NCBI GenBank assembly: GCA_964019425.1
Contig: OZ025786.1
Span: forward strand, 1,240,001-1,304,000
DNA: 64,000 nt
Reading direction: 5' to 3'
From: Flectonema sp. DT1601
Taxonomy: Eukaryota > Euglenozoa > Diplonemea > Diplonemida > Diplonemidae
Part shown: piece after piece, positions 63,801-64,000 of the stretch
Numbering within the stretch: the first letter of the stretch is position 1
Layout: each line of letters opens with the position of its first letter
Translations under genes and position numbers: made by a program
Notes under the pieces: model-generated
Databases searched by the model: none
What the model was told of the DNA's origin: nothing
What the model saw: only the letters and a program-made list of their open reading frames with translations

Positions 63801-64000
63801 ATTCTGAACTTGTAGGACGGTACTCTCAAAAGTATCTCCGAGTTTTGAGTAAAGACCGCTTCTGTTATTTAATTTAGAAACATAAACAACATGAATTGCG
63901 ACCATACTCGCTGAATCTGATGTCATCCCTAACTCAGCACAAAGTGATCCCATGAATAACTTATACACAGATATGACTCGCGCCACGTCTCGAAAACTCA
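57876..64000 (-). CDS. Giant RNF213-type AAA+ / NOV-like GHKL ATPase / DUF2431 fusion (5' end outside window)
   Basis: At least 2040 residues; the frame is open through the right edge, so the N-terminus is missing. Numbering from 63986: an AAA+ module with Walker A GPPGTSKS (101-108), Walker B VVVLEEAGLAE (164-174) and the RNF213 phrases LQCSPHTT and NWNIDPAKMNRGLFLTR. A second AAA module (~345-480) contains LVLLNANTSYESLYDLFNKH and PPPLLNRFQKH, as in mysterin/RNF213. Then a variable region and a Ser/Glu/Thr repeat (~945-965), a GHKL (HSP90/sacsin/NO VEIN-like) ATPase with ELLQNFDDAEY (~1019), DVRSICNVGSSTKKG and GFIGEKGIGFKSVF, a long NOV-like region, and finally a DUF2431 domain (1872-2036). 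No RING or RZ finger was seen in this part. No intron over 6 kb. Confidence 0.88.
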   Translation of the reverse strand, partial: SFRDVARVISVYKLFMGSLCAELGMTSDSASMVAIHVVYVSKLNNRSGLYSKLGDTFESTVLQVQNRFMECIKLPKGIVLNDALRDNVFMMIVGITLKIPVFIIGPPGTSKSLSKSIVSEVMIGIASQNSLFRKLPEATLRVLQCSPHTTAKDLSDHFDDCSRNKNDVVVLEEAGLAEMSPEMPLKLLHEKFDEEERPCILTSNWNIDPAKMNRGLFLTRSMPSDEVLLETAKLFAGSSHQVLEKFLTGLSIGFKEAAEFMRGMKEFPEGAFYALRDFYNCVKMIVSLPDPVPHCIRTIVHKNFSGLPRTPQLAVDKIFESKMGIPIRAFNFTLSQTEISSSFQDIDNGRFPLIVSSNISSTLSYLKPELEKLLPDGFEVVSGSGFSRDSDLEYTKKLISRIRPILNSGRGLVLLNANTSYESLYDLFNKHFTEFDGQQLVDIGLGRTKIKVSVHKNFKLLLLANRWDAYHAFPPPLLNRFQKHCFFVADDGSTALKNWVIEEGKVRGHCHGLGKLDDELICTDPPADEQLAMLLSVCGSADEAKKSLRHCFGVPLDVSHTSLDMVLSLGGPMHVTVDQSEYLFQSKDRDIVLIDVGAVKTKEELEFELSSAENRDPKLIIVCLFDDSLHLFSTVDMAVREILSKEKTVLVTNSSVMRSFDGYYSHHHVTTAVKHVWKGLDDYLFNIDKTNLWKSVLSNHTVESDDQVVNNIIKYKPEWCISLCEGVLSDSWFSECILSGTLESQTIDKVIINYLQNEMIKHVKDHLVMELPKTRYALKTMPMFLDFPWLKEGDVDLHLVKEGDTNINDFFPFADVLAVLINKLIPDPGTQPFESLLEIAKFLLGGCVAYYGMAERYFVTRDRDTAGVVNKLSKHYQYGTDAEKIITQLIAGHIISKTMPPGVTVNHYPKEVTPESLWNVFDDVTKLVLLDEEHQLSHVQKLNDESESGTESESESGTESGSESIQKVTKGKEIDPNEVLKDIQQSFVTDGKNSEHMKQMLHRSIELIATDAAASKFHFVFELLQNFDDAEYSSEVIPTVVVVTNRTEHSEFAVFGSNEVGFTETDVRSICNVGSSTKKGRQGFIGEKGIGFKSVFAATNNASISSNGYNFKFEKDNSDLGMICPLVCDSKEIEFLSDLRKRNEMKTCIVLKGSVPVNAIVKIDERSLLFFRNIKKIKIDSTTWHRIEQEDNEIVLRNEVTKDNKRFHIINKVINDVEVTIAFPYSPSVVISYPVFSYLPIRKVGFNFILNADFKLTLNRCDIHNNESNKIIKEAFNTIFEQLLVDSSLNFAAVAYLPVEAIDDEFFGDSVNQLLQKVSTMKCIKTTDGEMSIPSKVVFIETKHNSDWILKFKSTDQVCFTHPDIARQLSDSIIRTLNIKRWSLEQLLDLISSNSFWYCNNSDSDFFIKMIQEMLNSNKERRRSFTLYQLWPREGDFSKLYASSFLSISDIRKDVFNKLTDELKDFLIQEVGLTNNISGQSTTPQGLIDAAASCIPSESLAFYISCVEMKCNKKILKQIGLRVQLKSIAGKYESATSLYDFKFKNILTNSSVVCDDYDQSEKQYFEDLGVAYSLRITPMGCLADENILESENTVDFLKFINSNYAGDLEYIFHKRWWSILPDSIQNTKIETELGLYSLRDIYFIKRSKGSKRTLPHEISSYLPIVDINIVGCEALAIQLNMNVIDEVDICDGDGDLFSLLAQQPRLRKHINNLHVPLVGGGKAAPDDELYVCDIEDASPEDIFENFGIQVAAISSDVVPSLLKRSKCKGISHVIELKLKFKLHQPHYTSPLEAAYLLTRCSERCDGEVKTLGDLSGYIAPPGELKIGFHCGPTIGFPGRLSEYSKIYIFDRLMEYALPYADFGEHRVVEASEFIAYLPSDKIFCVGDGDFSFSNSLRKHLKSDNITACDIKSDGCDATDSSIYTSDYDYIVFNFPHTGVRQTGTLEDAVLSIESNEDLLEGFFSTVPKTSFTRIHVTLKTTPPYCYWDLIGIAKDCGWKCVRSFPFPESFYRSIGYKHTTTKKLRIEVNVKNALTYEFVW

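Overview
This is a stretch of AT-rich eukaryotic nuclear DNA, most likely from a flagellated protist. The evidence is spliceosomal GT-AG introns, eukaryote-only genes (SUMO, NEK kinase, kinesin, ArfGAP, U3 snoRNP WD40 protein, KEOPS subunit, CEP164-like protein) and very many A/T homopolymers. Every host gene I can support (24 or more) lies on the minus strand over the full 64 kb, so the window reads as one directional gene array transcribed from right to left. Together with an adenylyl cyclase built like kinetoplastid receptor cyclases, this suggests a euglenozoan or related lineage. That placement is inference: the many short introns do not fit trypanosomatids and no marker gene settles it. 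Most start codons are preceded on the coding strand by a poly(A) run. Introns are mostly 65-91 nt, usually begin GTATG, and are often themselves mainly poly(A). The standard code is used (TAA, TAG and TGA all end genes).

Layout from left to right. 1.5-49.8 kb holds ordinary housekeeping, ciliary and signalling genes: CCCH zinc-finger protein, NEK kinase, ArfGAP, alpha-N-acetylglucosaminidase, receptor adenylyl cyclase, coiled-coil protein, kinesin-3-like motor, START-like protein, penta-EF-hand protein, SUMO, Sel1-repeat protein, ABRACL/Costars, metallophosphoesterase with a duplicated C-terminal module, a 1011-residue coiled-coil protein, two secretory-pathway proteins, a CEP164-like WW plus U-box protein, a small Lys/Asp/Glu-rich protein, RRP9, a methionine-synthase-reductase-like flavodoxin and the KEOPS subunit CGI121/TPRKB. 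Reading splice sites by hand joined exons or corrected ends in at least nine of these. A 760-bp foldback/TIR element sits at 37.9-38.7 kb.

The right part (49.8-64 kb) is quite different. It is a rapidly rearranging locus made of ~500-bp direct repeats, two tandem copies of a small DUF2431 (BMT5-like) gene, an apparently intact 3.25-kb Mutator-like (MULE) transposon with a perfect 9-bp target duplication and termini made of 20-bp tandem repeats, and the 3' part of a giant gene. The giant protein fuses an RNF213-type AAA+ core to a NO VEIN/sacsin-like GHKL ATPase and ends in the same DUF2431 module that the two small genes carry. RNF213 is an innate immune factor in animals, and the small copies look like a mosaic, diversifying family. 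I regard this locus as the best candidate for an undescribed system. Its function is not shown by the sequence.
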